Assembly (NCBI RefSeq): GCF_001613305.1
Contig: NZ_BDCC01000033.1
Location: 1 to 64,000 of the forward strand
Length of the DNA stretch: 64,000 nt
Origin: Nocardia vaccinii NBRC 15922
GTDB taxonomy: Bacteria; Actinomycetota; Actinomycetes; Mycobacteriales; Mycobacteriaceae
Reading direction: 5' to 3'
The translations under genes and the position numbers were made by a program. Below are positions 63,567-64,000 of this stretch, one piece after another (position 1 is the stretch's first letter; each line of letters starts with the position of its first letter). Under the pieces are notes generated by a model. It searched no databases. It was not told where the DNA came from and worked only from the letters and a program-made list of their open reading frames with translations.

Positions 63567-64000
63567 TTACGGCGCGATACCGGCATCGACGGCCATCGCG
63601 GCCCCCACGATGCCCGCGGTATTGCGCAGGTGCGCGGCCACCACGGGGGTTCGGTTGCCCAGCAACGGTATCCAGTGCTCGGCGTCGCGGCTGATGCCGC
63701 CGCCCGCCACGAACACGTCCGGCCACAGCAGGTTTTCCAGGGTCACCAGCACCTTGGTCACCTGCGCGGCCCATTCCTTGTAGGACAAATTCTTTCGTTC
63801 CTTGACCGAGGAGGCGGCCCGGTGCTCGGCCTCCTTGCCATCGATATCAATGTGTCCGAATTCCGTATTCGGCACCAGCGTGCCGCGGTACATCAGGGCC
63901 GAGCCTATACCGGTGCCGAAGGTGAGCAGTATGACCAGACCTTCGATATTCTTGGCCGCGCCGTATCGGTCCTCGGCCAATCCGGCGGCATCCGCGTCGT
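63567..64000 (-). CDS. ppgK: Polyphosphate glucokinase, C-terminal part
   Basis: The C-terminal ~144 residues of a ROK-family glucokinase; the start lies beyond the right edge. The segments LVILLTFGTGIGSALMYRGT, VPNTEFGHIDIDGKEAEHRA and LLWPDVFVAGGGISRDAEHW match PpgK, which phosphorylates glucose with polyphosphate or ATP. It is divergent-free here: both it and sigA are on the minus strand with about 150 bases between. The complete gene would be about 265 residues. Confidence 0.9.
   Translation of the reverse strand, partial: DADAAGLAEDRYGAAKNIEGLVILLTFGTGIGSALMYRGTLVPNTEFGHIDIDGKEAEHRAASSVKERKNLSYKEWAAQVTKVLVTLENLLWPDVFVAGGGISRDAEHWIPLLGNRTPVVAAHLRNTAGIVGAAMAVDAGIAP

Overview
The window is GC-rich actinobacterial chromosome, most likely from a Nocardia-type member of the Mycobacteriales. 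The grounds are: sigA next to a polyphosphate-glucokinase gene, a mycolyltransferase-like esterase, an LGFP-repeat secreted protein, an ESX-associated cluster (EspG, PPE/WXG-like proteins, DUF3558 lipoprotein), XRE/DUF397 pairs, and IdeR-type iron boxes at bfr/bfd. No rRNA, tRNA or CRISPR array was seen.

Layout. (a) 1-7.4 kb: a DUF4190-like membrane protein, a mosaic of two dead transposases, a small secreted protein, then an ECF sigma factor operon encoding a membrane-anchored Rieske protein, a cupredoxin lipoprotein, a secreted metallophosphoesterase and a small membrane protein. The same 20-base motif precedes the sigma gene and the cupredoxin gene. (b) 7.4-15.6 kb: a damaged sulfur module (SQR-like reductase, truncated dsrE, ArsR-rhodanese protein, truncated second ArsR), a PAS-GGDEF cyclase, a membrane NACHT NTPase, and long stretches of decayed sequence. 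(c) 15.7-25.6 kb: a GntR regulator and a tightly overlapping operon for an AprA-like flavoprotein, a HEAT-repeat protein, a 2[4Fe-4S] ferredoxin, a sulfonate/nitrate-type ABC transporter whose binding protein carries a NosL-like tail, a 7Fe-type ferredoxin, a FprA-type ferredoxin reductase and an Mrp/ApbC Fe-S carrier. It reads as an uptake-plus-reduction pathway with its own electron supply. Its substrate is not evident, and it is the best candidate here for an undescribed system. (d) 25.6-26.8 kb: a P-type ATPase tail and a truncated integrase.

(e) 26.9-37 kb: mostly housekeeping genes (DUF3039, DUF3099, MFS, VOC, GlxA regulator, YihY, SF2 helicase, bfr, bfd, an ICMT-like protein). (f) 37.4-40.5 kb: the ESX-associated cluster. 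(g) 40.5-47 kb: accessory DNA with IS481, IS1380 and IS256 remnants, a beta-propeller lipoprotein, an XRE/DUF397 pair and two divergent small Cys-containing genes. (h) 46.8-52.6 kb: NTF2-like protein, methyltransferase, DUF1737, a giant LuxR regulator and an LGFP protein. (i) 52.8-64 kb: SWIM and SNF2 proteins, TetR, esterase, DUF952, rhomboid-like, MHYT, antiporter, sigA and partial ppgK.

At least six IS families (ISKra4, IS701, IS3, IS481, IS1380, IS256) are present only as broken pieces. The accessory segments are therefore old insertion graveyards rather than active elements.
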